A stretch of 64,000 nucleotides of DNA from assembly GCF_026000115.1 (NCBI RefSeq), contig NZ_AP026867.1, positions 1,085,501 through 1,149,500 of the forward strand, in the 5' to 3' direction. Positions 52,298 to 60,778 of the stretch are shown one piece after another. The stretch's first letter is position 1; each line of letters opens with the position of its first letter. This DNA is from Aureispira anguillae. GTDB lineage: Bacteria > Bacteroidota > Bacteroidia > Chitinophagales > Saprospiraceae. The translations under genes and the position numbers were made by a program. The notes beneath the pieces are model-generated. The model saw nothing but the letters and a program-made list of their open reading frames with translations, ran no database searches and was not told where the DNA came from.

Positions 52298-53614
52298 ATG
52301 AATAAGTTTTGTGCATTAAATCATCCTGAAGGAAAGAATTTTATTTATTTTTTTTATAAAAGTCAGTATTACAAATACGACTGGGAGATTGACAGAGTCG
52401 TTGATGGTTATCCTAAATCAATTAGATTATGGGAAGGATTGCCCATTGATGGAGTAGATGCTGCCTTAAATCATCCAACGGAAAAAGATAAATATATATA
52501 TTTTTTCAAGGAAGGTACTTGTTTTTTATACGATTGGAACCTAGATAAAGTAATTAAGAAAAAACCAATTACCGATTTTTGGAATGGGCTGCCTAGTAGT
52601 GGGATTGATGCCGCTCTGAATCATCCCAAACAAAGCACTCGGTATGTTTATTTTTTTGCAGGAAATCATTATTATAAATACGATTGGGCAGCGAAAAAAA
52701 TGGTTGATGGGTACCCTAAATCAACGAAAGCCAAATGGAGTGGCTATCCTAATAATTCAGTTCATGCTGCTGTTAATCATCCAAAGAATAAGGATAAAGT
52801 CTATTTATTTTTAGGAACTTGGTATTTTAGATACGATTGGGAAAAGGATGCAGTAGATCCTGATTATCCGTCCAAAATTAGAGCTGCATGGAAAGGCTTA
52901 ACCATGTATCCACTTTGGAAATTCACCCCGACGCATTTAGAAATTATAAAACCAGAAGAATATCAAGACGATCCATATCTAGCAGCTATTTATTGGCGAA
53001 CAGCATTGGGCATAAAAGGGAGTACAAAAGTTCAATTGTTAACTACTTATAAACAATTGGGGCAAGATGTTCCTGTGGGTAAGAAAATCGAAATACCATT
53101 TGATGCTAATTTAACCGTTATAGAAGAAGAAAACATCTTTGGTTATAATGTGCCGCATGAAGCAGATATTCCTGTTAGTGTTATGGGGTATTTTTTAATT
53201 GGCATGGATAAGGATTTTTCTCCACATAATGTCTTAGATTTTACAATGAAAGAATTGGAAGGGTTATTTAAAGCAGCCTTAGAAAAACATTTTGAGTCGA
53301 TGGATTGGCTGTCTAATGTTGGAGGAGTTCCCAATCATGAAATGTTTAAGATAGCACTAAAAAATGTATTAAAAGATCGACAGCAACCCCCATTGCCATC
53401 TAATAGTGGAATTTCTCAAACCGTAGCCGATTGGTTGGCCGATGAGTTGGTCGGTAATGGAGAGTTAATACTAATGAATATTGATCCAGCCTTATCTAGT
53501 TTAGTGCAACTATCAACGGATAGACCATTTCCGCTTCAAGAAGCAACAAAGGTGATCTCCTTGGAAAAGATTGGAAAGTATGAGGTGACGTTTAAAATTG
53601 AGCGTCTGCCTTAA
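52298..53614 (+). CDS. hemopexin-repeat protein with unknown C-terminal domain
   Basis: A 438-aa protein without a signal peptide. The first about 205 residues hold four hemopexin-like repeats, each beginning with [AH]A-x-N-H-P (residues about 6, 55, 107, 159) and containing Y-x-F-x-x-x-x-x-Y-x-Y-D-W. This predicts a four-bladed propeller, complete as in photopexins. The C-terminal 230 residues (from about 205: LEIIKPEEYQDDPYLAAIYW, then IEIPFDANLTVIEEE) match no family I recognise. A bacterial hemopexin protein without a leader suggests release by lysis or a contractile injection-type system, or an intracellular role; these are inferences. A strong terminator follows. Confidence 0.8.
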   Translation: MNKFCALNHPEGKNFIYFFYKSQYYKYDWEIDRVVDGYPKSIRLWEGLPIDGVDAALNHPTEKDKYIYFFKEGTCFLYDWNLDKVIKKKPITDFWNGLPSSGIDAALNHPKQSTRYVYFFAGNHYYKYDWAAKKMVDGYPKSTKAKWSGYPNNSVHAAVNHPKNKDKVYLFLGTWYFRYDWEKDAVDPDYPSKIRAAWKGLTMYPLWKFTPTHLEIIKPEEYQDDPYLAAIYWRTALGIKGSTKVQLLTTYKQLGQDVPVGKKIEIPFDANLTVIEEENIFGYNVPHEADIPVSVMGYFLIGMDKDFSPHNVLDFTMKELEGLFKAALEKHFESMDWLSNVGGVPNHEMFKIALKNVLKDRQQPPLPSNSGISQTVADWLADELVGNGELILMNIDPALSSLVQLSTDRPFPLQEATKVISLEKIGKYEVTFKIERLP

Positions 53615-53640
53615 TTTTGTAAAAAAGACAATCTTATTGG

Positions 53641-53680
53641 CCTCATTTTTTAAGATATTCCTTAAAAAATGAGGTTTTTA
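53641..53680. terminator. bidirectional terminator
   Basis: CCTCATTTTTTAAG pairs perfectly with CTTAAAAAATGAGG (14 bp, 6-base loop), followed by TTTTT on the plus strand. It is placed between convergent genes. Confidence 0.9.
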
Positions 53681-53683
53681 TTA

Positions 53684-54256
53684 TTAAAAATTGCTCAAAG
53701 CATCATAAACTTTTTGGGTAGGCAAACCAACAATACTATTGTAAGCACCTTCTATTTTTTGGATTTTAGCCAAGCCTATCCATTCCTGAATGGCATAAGC
53801 GCCTGCTTTGTCATAGGGTTGAAATTTTTTGACATAAAAATCAATTTCCTCTAGGGATATGGGCGCAAAGTGAACCTTAGCAACATCTGAGAAAACAACT
53901 TCTTTTTCTAAACTCAATAAACAAACCCCTGTAATAACTTGGTGTACCTTACCCGATAATTCACTCAAAATGCGAACCGCATCTTCATAATCCTTCGGTT
54001 TGTGATAAATCGTGTCTCCCATCAATACAATGGTGTCGGAAGCTAAAATAACTTTTCCTTTTTCTAAATGCCCTCGAACAGCTTGTGCTTTTTTTTGAGC
54101 TAAAAATTCGGGTACTTGTGCTTTGGGCAAATCCTCTGGAAAATCTTCAACGACATCTTGAAGCACTACATCAAAGTCAAATCCTAGTTCATTTAATAGT
54201 TGTTTTCTTCTAGGCGATTTGGATGCTAATAATAAATGAGGTTTTATTCTTTGCAT
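53684..54256 (-). CDS. Maf family nucleoside triphosphate pyrophosphatase
   Basis: A 190-aa housecleaning enzyme that hydrolyses non-canonical or modified nucleoside triphosphates (dTTP/UTP/CTP classes) and is linked to septum control. It shows the SKSPRRKQLLNELGFDF start, the ILASDTIVLMGDTIYHKPKDYEDA core with catalytic acidic residues, and the GKVHQVITGVCLL and YDKAGAYAIQEWIG segments. All fit Maf/YhdE. It is convergent with the hemopexin gene. Confidence 0.95.
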   Translation of the reverse strand: MQRIKPHLLLASKSPRRKQLLNELGFDFDVVLQDVVEDFPEDLPKAQVPEFLAQKKAQAVRGHLEKGKVILASDTIVLMGDTIYHKPKDYEDAVRILSELSGKVHQVITGVCLLSLEKEVVFSDVAKVHFAPISLEEIDFYVKKFQPYDKAGAYAIQEWIGLAKIQKIEGAYNSIVGLPTQKVYDALSNF

Positions 54257-54646
54257 AAATTAATCTTATTTTTAGGTAAGGAAGGTATGGATAAAAAATC
54301 AGCTTCTTTGACAATGGCAACAGACCTGACCAACGCTAAAAGAACAAAATTTTCAACTCCTTTAGCTTTGTTATTGATGATCCTGTGGGCTGCCAAATAA
54401 CAGAAAATGATGACAAATTTAAAGAATTTAAATGAATTAATTGGTTAGCCTAAACTACTGAAGTATGATTTTTTATCTTCTATGGATTTAGTATATTGGT
54501 TACTAGTACTGTGTTATTCATTATCCTTTGTAGAATAATGCTTTGGAGGGTAATTATCTTGTTATTTAAACATTAATATTTGAGCTTTAAAACCACTTGA
54601 TTGATAGGAAAATCAAAAAATTAATGTTTTATTGTATAAATAGTCT
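54257..54646. other. intergenic spacer, no gene seen
   Basis: About 390 AT-rich bases between maf and the NADAR gene. No ORF or strong hairpin is recognised. An in-frame TTG at 54597 would extend the following gene by 21 codons. Confidence 0.4.
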
Positions 54647-54654
54647 TAAATTTG
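54647..54654 (+). promoter_or_regulatory. candidate -7 element of the NADAR gene
   Basis: TAAATTTG matches TAnnTTTG and ends 5 bases before ATG 54660, so the transcript would be leaderless or nearly so. No TTG is at the expected spacing upstream, so confidence is low. It argues against the TTG start at 54597. Confidence 0.35.
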
Positions 54655-54659
54655 TAGTT

Positions 54660-55223
54660 ATGGCAAAATACAATATAGAATGGCTTCTAAAAGAAGTCTC
54701 AACTCAAAAACGTATTAAGTATGTCTTCTTTTGGGGGCATCAAGCCCAAAAAGATGGTCAGATAGGGGCGTCGTGTTTGAGTCAATGGTTTGACTCACCA
54801 GCTTCATTTGTTGTCGATGGAATTAACTATCAAACAGCTGAGCATTGGATGATGGTAGAAAAAGCTAGATTGTTTAACGATGAGGAGATGGTGGAACGCA
54901 TATTGAATAGCAGTTCGGCTGCAAAAGCTAAAAAATTAGGTCGTTTGGTACATAATTTTGATGCTAAGGTATGGGACCAACATGCTTTTGATATTGTTAA
55001 ACAAGGGTCTATTTATAAGTTTGGGCAGAATCCTCAATTAAAGGAATACTTGCTCCAAACGGGCAGTAGGGTATTGGTGGAGGCTAGCCCATTGGATGCA
55101 ATATGGGGGATAGGCTTATCCAGAGAACACGAACATGCCTGCCAACCCAGTTTTTGGAGGGGGAAAAACCTCTTGGGGTTTGCCTTGATGGAGGCTAGAG
55201 ATGTTTTGCTAAAAGCAGGATGA
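54660..55223 (+). CDS. NADAR domain (YbiA/DUF1768) protein
   Basis: A 187-aa protein of the NADAR superfamily, whose members cleave N-glycosidic bonds, for example of riboflavin intermediates (YbiA) or of ADP-ribosylated guanine in DNA (antitoxins to DarT1). Motifs: YVFFWGHQ, LSQWFDSPASFVVDG, YQTAEHWMMVEKARLF (central helix), AKAKKLGR, the SPLDAIWGIGL segment and SFWRGKNLLGFALMEAR at the end. All are typical. ATG 54660 gives the normal length; the upstream TTG would add 21 residues. No DarT1-like toxin is adjacent, and the next gene is an unrelated membrane protein. Confidence 0.88.
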   Translation: MAKYNIEWLLKEVSTQKRIKYVFFWGHQAQKDGQIGASCLSQWFDSPASFVVDGINYQTAEHWMMVEKARLFNDEEMVERILNSSSAAKAKKLGRLVHNFDAKVWDQHAFDIVKQGSIYKFGQNPQLKEYLLQTGSRVLVEASPLDAIWGIGLSREHEHACQPSFWRGKNLLGFALMEARDVLLKAG

Positions 55224-55371
55224 TTTTTTGTAAATAAAGGAGTAGTTGCCTAGCATGATAAACCGCTATTGCTAAATGGTCAATAGTTTGTTGAAAAGCT
55301 TTATTAGGTTGATATGGATGTTTTTTGCTAAAGAAAAGTAAAAGAACAACGAACTACTAAAATTGTATAAT

Positions 55372-55746
55372 ATGACTACAAAATTTTTTGGAGCTATTGG
55401 AGCTATTTTTCTCATGGGATATTTGGGAACTTTTATTGGATGGTGGGGAATAGCCTTGGTGGCAGGAATAGTTGGATTTGTGCTTCAAATTCAAAGTGGA
55501 CTTAGTTTTTTTAGTGGTTTTTTGGGCGGAGCCTTATTTTTTGGGTTTTATGCCTATTTATTAGATAGTGCGAATGAAAGCCAATTGTCAACCATGATGG
55601 CAGAGGTATTGACTTTTCATCCTTTTTGGCCAACTGTAGCAATTGGTGCTATACTAGGAGGGCTAGGTATGTTGACTGGAAAATACGCTAGAGATGCATT
55701 TGGAGGAGAACAAAGAGCTCCTAAGTATAGGGGAAAATATAGATAG
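55372..55746 (+). CDS. small membrane protein of unknown function
   Basis: A 124-aa protein with three or four hydrophobic helices (FFGAIGAIFLMGYLGTF, IALVAGIVGFVLQI, SFFSGFLGGALFFGFYAYLL, VAIGAILGGLGMLTGKYA), Gly-rich, with a basic C-terminal tail (KYRGKYR). No conserved catalytic residues are visible. It resembles small uncharacterised Bacteroidota membrane proteins and could be an inner-membrane scaffold. Start ATG 55372; a TTG at 55363 is also in frame. Confidence 0.65.
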   Translation: MTTKFFGAIGAIFLMGYLGTFIGWWGIALVAGIVGFVLQIQSGLSFFSGFLGGALFFGFYAYLLDSANESQLSTMMAEVLTFHPFWPTVAIGAILGGLGMLTGKYARDAFGGEQRAPKYRGKYR

Positions 55747-55750
55747 TTGA

Positions 55751-55773
55751 TTTTACTTCAAGAGGTAAAATTT
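55751..55773 (+). terminator. weak hairpin after the membrane-protein gene
   Basis: ATTTTAC and GTAAAAT pair across an 8-base loop immediately after the stop. Short stem, no long T-run. Confidence 0.35.
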
Positions 55774-55789
55774 GTTACACTGTAACAAA
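55771..55789. promoter_or_regulatory. 19-bp perfect palindrome, operator-like
   Basis: TTTGTTACA, C, TGTAACAAA. A second exact half-site TTTGTTACA followed by a spacer base and TGTA occurs at 55922-55935. Two copies of the half-site in the space before era suggest a regulator site or the ends of a repeat. Confidence 0.5.
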
Positions 55790-56109
55790 AGTTGTGGATG
55801 GTTTTTACAGAGCGTTTTAAATGAGATTCGATGAAAATTAGAGCCTGATAGCAGCGCTATCAAGGCGAAAATTTGAAAAAGAAGATCACTAAAAGACTCA
55901 ATTAAAAAGTATTTAGAAATTTTTGTTACAGTGTATTTAGAATTAATATTCCGTTGATTAACTGCGTTGCTAGGTTAGCTAGTGCGCTAGCGCTTATGAG
56001 CTCCCTGAGGTCGGTTCGTTATCACTCGTGAGCCAGCATAGCTGGGTTCGGGTTTTTGACGGAATAATGTAGAATAAAAACAGTAACTAAATACATCAAA
56101 ATAAGATAA
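55790..56109. repeat. repeat-like intergenic block before era
   Basis: No gene. It contains GATAGC-AGC-GCTATC (55847-55861) in the context GAGCCTGATAGCAGCGCTAT, and a GC-richer stretch (about 55960-56060) with palindromes GCGCTAGCGC and CCAGC-ATA-GCTGG. This composition differs from nearby spacers and looks like a dispersed intergenic repeat, which only a genome-wide search can confirm. Confidence 0.45.
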
Positions 56110-57012
56110 ATGGAAAAGCCGCATCGTTCAGGTTTTGTGAATATTATTGGGCGTCCCAATGTAGGGAAGTCTACGTTAATGAATGCTTTGGTTGGGGAGC
56201 GTATGTCTATTATTACCAACAAGCCTCAAACGACTCGTCATCGTATTATTGGAATTGTAAGTGATGAAGACTATCAAGTTGTTTTCTCAGATACTCCAGG
56301 GTTTATAAAGGATCCTTCTTACGAGATGCAGTCTAGTATGAATAAGTTTGTCTCGACTTCTTTTAAAGACGCTGATATTATGGTCTTGGTGGTAGATGTA
56401 ACAGAAACTTATGACAACGATAACCCTTTGTTTAAGAAATTAGCAGGAGTGGAAGTGCCTTTGTTTTTGGTATTAAACAAGGTTGATTTAATTGATCAAC
56501 CAACCTTGTTCAAGAAAATAGTGGAATGGAAAGACAAGGCTAATTTTAAGGAAATTATTCCAATTGCTGCTTTGCACAAAAGAGGAACGGAAGAACTTTT
56601 TGGCTTTATCTTAGATAATCTTCCGATTGGTCCTGTTTATTATTCAAAAGACCAATTTACGGATCGCCCAGAACGCTTTTTTGTCTCTGAAATTATCAGA
56701 GAAAAAATTCTAATGAACTACTACCAAGAAATCCCTTATTCTTGTGAGGTAGTCGTGGATGCTTTTCAAGAAGATCCCAATCCTAAGAAAAATTTGGTGC
56801 GGATACATGCTACGATTTTTGTAGGTAGAGAGAGCCAAAAAAACATTATCATAGGTAAGAAAGGAGCCGCTATAAAAAAATTAGGAATCAATGCTCGCTA
56901 TGCCATCGAAAAATTCTTAGACAAGAAAATCTACTTGGAATTATTTGTCAAGGTTAAAGACAATTGGAGAAATGACGATAAAATGCTAAAGAGCTTTGGA
57001 TATAAAGAATAA
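56110..57012 (+). CDS. era: GTPase Era
   Basis: Essential GTPase that binds the 3' end of 16S rRNA and takes part in 30S maturation. The 300-aa protein has G1 GRPNVGKST at about residues 14-22, switch G2 around TTRHRIIG, G3 DTPGF, G4 NKVD and a C-terminal KH domain (IIGKKGAAIKKLGINARYAI) that ends in LFVKVKDNWRNDDKML. The length is typical. First gene of a three-gene cluster with two short genes behind it. Confidence 0.97.
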   Translation: MEKPHRSGFVNIIGRPNVGKSTLMNALVGERMSIITNKPQTTRHRIIGIVSDEDYQVVFSDTPGFIKDPSYEMQSSMNKFVSTSFKDADIMVLVVDVTETYDNDNPLFKKLAGVEVPLFLVLNKVDLIDQPTLFKKIVEWKDKANFKEIIPIAALHKRGTEELFGFILDNLPIGPVYYSKDQFTDRPERFFVSEIIREKILMNYYQEIPYSCEVVVDAFQEDPNPKKNLVRIHATIFVGRESQKNIIIGKKGAAIKKLGINARYAIEKFLDKKIYLELFVKVKDNWRNDDKMLKSFGYKE

Positions 57013-57036
57013 GATTTGTTGTTAAATACAGAAAAA

Positions 57037-57396
57037 ATGCCAACACCTCAATTAAATTTAATTGCTCAATCTATTTTATTTTTAATGCCTTCTGGGATTC
57101 AATCTAATTTTCAAGTACGATTGGGAGTACATACGGATGCTACTACCGTGCTTTCAAAAGGTGATTTTACGATAGCAAATTGCAAAGATATACCAGATGC
57201 AGTTGATAAAGCGATGCAGTTGATTACTGCTATGAATTTGAGTATAGCAGACAATTTTATATTGGTTTTACCTCCTTTTATTGGAAAAAACGAAGCCGAA
57301 GAGGCGGCATTAATTGATACGGCATGGATGATAAAAGAGGCGGCAGATAAAGGGGGATGGGAATTCTCAAGGCATCTTCCTGCGCCTATTTTTTAA
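57037..57396 (+). CDS. unknown 119-aa protein downstream of era
   Basis: A soluble protein, 24 bases after era, starting at ATG 57037 (an in-frame TTG at 57016 would add 7 residues). It has alternating beta-strand and helix patterns: QSILFLMPSGI, FQVRLGVHTDATTV, FTIANCKDIPDAVDKAMQLI, and NFILVLPPFIG. This could be an alpha/beta fold. No family recognised. Probably co-transcribed with era and the lipoprotein gene. Confidence 0.65.
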   Translation: MPTPQLNLIAQSILFLMPSGIQSNFQVRLGVHTDATTVLSKGDFTIANCKDIPDAVDKAMQLITAMNLSIADNFILVLPPFIGKNEAEEAALIDTAWMIKEAADKGGWEFSRHLPAPIF

Positions 57397-57417
57397 TTGT
57401 TTGCAAAATGCCCAAAA

Positions 57418-58251
57418 ATGAAACTGATTTTCCGTTTGTTCTGCTTGCTCCTTGTGTTTCAATTGTGTGCTTGCGCCAGTCAATCTGATCCTGCTGCTAC
57501 AGATGCACCTTTTAAGAAAAAGAAACAGGACTTATCCTCGAAACAAGAAAACGCTACAAAAAGTAAAGGATTGATAGGAGAGAAGAACAATTCTATGGAT
57601 GATAAGGGAGGGGTGGATGAGTTGAAGGGGCGGAGCTTGCCAGAAGAGGTAATGGAGGAGGAGGAAATGGGCTTGTCTATCATTTCTTATCAGAACATAG
57701 AGGAAAAAATAACGGAAGAAAGACCTGTTCAGGGACAAAAGGTTAAGTTGTCCATTCAGAACAACCATAAACAAGCCATGTGGTATTTAATGCCTGTTTC
57801 GGGAGAAAAAGAAATGCCTAAGGATGGACGGTTTCGGGTGAACCCAGAAGCCAATCCTCCTTTCTTGGCGAAGGGCTATGGTCAAATGAATCAAACATTA
57901 ATTGAGTTGATTTATCATGGACAGCTCAATCAGAGCTTTCGAGCATTTTGCATAGAAGCAGGAAGTTCTTTGTTGTTTAGAAATTATGACTTAGGAACTT
58001 ACTCGGAAGGAGAATATGTGCCCTTTTGGGCTGTAAAAGAATTGGTAACCAATAATCAGATCAAATTAGAAAACTGGTTGCCTTTTTCTGTGACTTCTTC
58101 GCCCAATGTTGTTATGCACAATAAAACAGAAAGTGGTACGGCAAAATGGGTAAATTTGAGCGAAGGGGCTGCTTTTCCTTCTCAACCTATTGAATTTATA
58201 CAAGCTCAGGGAATTAAGAAATACCAGATTCCTGTAGGCGTTATTCGATAG
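57418..58251 (+). CDS. lipoprotein of unknown function
   Basis: A 277-aa lipoprotein starting at ATG 57418 with a hydrophobic leader and lipobox-like LCAC (FQLCACASQS). Residues about 22-80 are a low-complexity, Lys/Ser/Glu-rich linker with an acidic stretch EEVMEEEEMGL. The rest is a beta-rich domain with VQGQKVKLSIQNNHKQAMWYL, RNYDLGTYSEGEYVPFWAV and NWLPFSVTSSPNVVMHNK. No family recognised. Third gene of the era cluster. It is followed by the helicase gene after 136 bases. Confidence 0.6.
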   Translation: MKLIFRLFCLLLVFQLCACASQSDPAATDAPFKKKKQDLSSKQENATKSKGLIGEKNNSMDDKGGVDELKGRSLPEEVMEEEEMGLSIISYQNIEEKITEERPVQGQKVKLSIQNNHKQAMWYLMPVSGEKEMPKDGRFRVNPEANPPFLAKGYGQMNQTLIELIYHGQLNQSFRAFCIEAGSSLLFRNYDLGTYSEGEYVPFWAVKELVTNNQIKLENWLPFSVTSSPNVVMHNKTESGTAKWVNLSEGAAFPSQPIEFIQAQGIKKYQIPVGVIR

Positions 58252-58387
58252 TTAAGGATTGTTTATATGTCAATAGAAAAAAAAAACCTAGCGCATTATG
58301 GAAAAAAATATTACTTTTGAAGTATTAAGATAAAGAGACCCCTTACTTTTGAAGCAAGGAATTGCGTGTATTATATATTAATGAGAA

Positions 58388-59668
58388 ATGACATTTGAGG
58401 AATTAGAATTAGATTACGATTTATTAGATGCCTTAGACTATATGGGTTTTGTGAATGCAACACCTATTCAAGAACAAGCCATACCACTTATATTAGAAGG
58501 GCAAGATTTAATTGCTTGTGCACAAACTGGTACTGGAAAAACAGCGGCTTTTATATTACCAATCCTTAATAAACTTGCTGAAAATCCTACTCCCCAGACC
58601 AATACACTGGTGATTTGCCCAACACGAGAACTTGCTATTCAGATTGAAAAACAGGTACAGGGCTTTGCCTATTTTGTAGGAGTTAGTTCTATTGCTGTTT
58701 ATGGAGGTAGTGGAGGTGATGATTTTGCACAACAAAAACGAGCTTTGACCCAAGGAAGCAATATCATTGTTGCCACTCCAGGGAAGTTGATTTCTCATCT
58801 GAATTTAGGATATGTAAAGTTTGAAAATGTCGAACATCTGATTTTGGATGAGGCTGATCGAATGCTGGATATGGGCTTTTTGGAGGATATACAGAAAATT
58901 ATTTCTTATTTGCCCAAAAAACGCCAAAACCTAATGTTTAGTGCTACTATGGCACCCAAAATTAGAACCTTAGCCAACCAGATTTTGACAAAACCTCAAA
59001 CGATTAATATTGCATTAGATAAACCTGCTGAAGGAGTTTTGCAAGCAGCTTATCTAACTTATGATCATCAAAAAACACCTTTGATTCATAGTTTGTTGGC
59101 AGATAAACCAGAGTATGAGCGAATTTTAATTTTTACGTCTACCAAACGAAAGGTATTTGATATTGTTCGTTCGCTTAGAAAAGAGGGCTATTCTGTCGCT
59201 GGAATTTCTTCTGATTTGGATCAGGATAGTCGAGAAAAAGTATTGCTGGAGTTTAAACAAAAAACGGTTCGTATTCTTGTTGCTACTGATATATTGAGTC
59301 GTGGGGTCGATATCAAAGACATTAATTTGGTCATCAATTATGATGTTCCAGGCGATGCTGCTGATTATGTCCACAGGGTAGGACGTACCGCTCGTGCTTC
59401 TACTACAGGGGTTGCATTGACCTTGGTGAATGAGGACGATATGTATAAATTTTCTAGAATCGAAAAATTAATCGAGTCAAAAATTCCTCAAATACGACTT
59501 CCTCAAGCGTTGGGTGATGGTCCAGAATATAAGTTGCGTGGAGGTGGGCGAAAAAAGAAATACAACAACAAGAATAAAAATGCCAACCGTTCTAAAGGGA
59601 CTAATTATAGAAAAAAAACAGGCAATAGAAATTCAAAAAATAAGTCGCAAAAGACAAAGAACAAATAA
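58388..59668 (+). CDS. DEAD-box RNA helicase, RhlE-like
   Basis: A 426-aa ATP-dependent RNA helicase. Q motif FVNATPIQEQAIP (Q near residue 28), Walker A AQTGTGKT, Ib and PTRELA (TNTLVICPTREL), DEAD motif LDEADRML, SAT motif FSATM, then helicase C-terminal domain with VATDILSRGVDI and VHRVGRTAR. The C-terminal 50 residues are Lys/Arg/Asn-rich and disordered (KKKYNNKNKNANRSK...), an RNA-binding tail. The YwbE-like gene starts 5 bases after the stop and is likely in the same transcript. Confidence 0.95.
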   Translation: MTFEELELDYDLLDALDYMGFVNATPIQEQAIPLILEGQDLIACAQTGTGKTAAFILPILNKLAENPTPQTNTLVICPTRELAIQIEKQVQGFAYFVGVSSIAVYGGSGGDDFAQQKRALTQGSNIIVATPGKLISHLNLGYVKFENVEHLILDEADRMLDMGFLEDIQKIISYLPKKRQNLMFSATMAPKIRTLANQILTKPQTINIALDKPAEGVLQAAYLTYDHQKTPLIHSLLADKPEYERILIFTSTKRKVFDIVRSLRKEGYSVAGISSDLDQDSREKVLLEFKQKTVRILVATDILSRGVDIKDINLVINYDVPGDAADYVHRVGRTARASTTGVALTLVNEDDMYKFSRIEKLIESKIPQIRLPQALGDGPEYKLRGGGRKKKYNNKNKNANRSKGTNYRKKTGNRNSKNKSQKTKNK

Positions 59669-59673
59669 GTAGA

Positions 59674-59877
59674 ATGGACGGACGGAACAGAACAGATATA
59701 AAGGTAGGAGCAGAAGTAGCTATTGTGCTAAAAAAGGATCAAGCTACGGGATTGTTGACTGAGGGCTATGTTAAAAATATACTAACCAAAAGCAAATTTC
59801 ATCCACATGGCATAAAAGTACGCCTAGATACTGGTGAGGTGGGGCGTGTAAAAGAAATTTTAGACGATGGGGAATAA
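59674..59877 (+). CDS. YwbE family protein (DUF2196)
   Basis: A 67-aa protein matching the YwbE family: VGAEVAIVLKKDQATGLLTEGYV, ILTKSKFHPHGIKVRLDTGEVGRV. Small beta-barrel-like fold, function unknown; nucleic-acid binding is a common suggestion. It lies 5 bases after the DEAD-box gene, an arrangement that fits an RNA-related role by association. Confidence 0.85.
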   Translation: MDGRNRTDIKVGAEVAIVLKKDQATGLLTEGYVKNILTKSKFHPHGIKVRLDTGEVGRVKEILDDGE

Positions 59878-59899
59878 GTTTTTTTAGAACACTGTGTAC

Positions 59900-60778
59900 T
59901 TAGTTCCACATATCAATAGGTCGAATTTCAAAACCCTTGTCTAATAATTGCATTAATAAACCACAGTCGTAGCGTAGATGGTACCAACCAATAGCTACAA
60001 AACAGTTGTGTTCCTCCAAGTATTGAGGTAACAAGTCAGCCCACTGCTTATTCCGTTCCGTTATAAGTGGATAAATCGTAGGGCATGGATCTCTGAACGC
60101 AAAGGGCAGTTCCATATCTCGATAGTCCATGACAAAGTCACATTCATCTTCCAAGGTATGGTGGTTGGATTTAAGTCCTTTTATCAAAATTTTGAGACGT
60201 TTAATTTGAAGAATTTCAGAATTTCGAGGGACATATTCTTCTTTGAGCTGCTTAAATCGATCTTCTCCTTTTTCAAATCCTTTGGTTGGGATATTATACA
60301 TTGCTGCCAAATTCTCTATATAGGTATCCATATTCCGAAAATCATCTCGTTCGCTACACCCTTCGCAGACATCTCTAAAATATTCTAAACTAAGGTATAA
60401 ATCGAGTTCGTGCAAATGAAGTTTTTGATACGGCTTGCCTTGAAATTTTTCAGCAATAAATTGCAATTCACTTCTATTCAATAACTTTTCCAACGTTGGG
60501 TTATCAACCCTGTCTTTTACTACAGTCCAAAGATTAGCATCATTGCCAATCGTTTGTAAGAGTACTAAATCGGCCTGCTTTAATTTTTTGTAGGCTGTGG
60601 ACATGGTATGAAAAAATTTGCTTCCAAAAGCATGCGAAGTACCTAAAATATAAGAAGTTTTATCATGAACGGTGTCCTTGACTTCCCATAGAACGGTATG
60701 ATAAATGGTATGGTTAAACTGAGCATGGCTACATTTTGCCCCCAATAGGCTAAATATACAAAATAAATAAAATCGCAT
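59900..60778 (-). CDS. TraB/GumN family protein
   Basis: A 292-aa exported protein (signal peptide ending near GAKCSHAQ). The TraB/GumN fold is supported by LWEVKDTVHDKTSYILGTSHAFG at the start (GTxH motif), then LKQADLVLLQT, and the C-terminal CFVAIGWYHLRYDCGLLMQLLDKGFEIRPI (G-x-x-H and C-terminal strand). Members are proposed metalloprotease- or hydrolase-like; the two GxxH-type histidines are present. Convergent with the YwbE gene. Substrate unknown. Confidence 0.82.
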   Translation of the reverse strand: MRFYLFCIFSLLGAKCSHAQFNHTIYHTVLWEVKDTVHDKTSYILGTSHAFGSKFFHTMSTAYKKLKQADLVLLQTIGNDANLWTVVKDRVDNPTLEKLLNRSELQFIAEKFQGKPYQKLHLHELDLYLSLEYFRDVCEGCSERDDFRNMDTYIENLAAMYNIPTKGFEKGEDRFKQLKEEYVPRNSEILQIKRLKILIKGLKSNHHTLEDECDFVMDYRDMELPFAFRDPCPTIYPLITERNKQWADLLPQYLEEHNCFVAIGWYHLRYDCGLLMQLLDKGFEIRPIDMWN

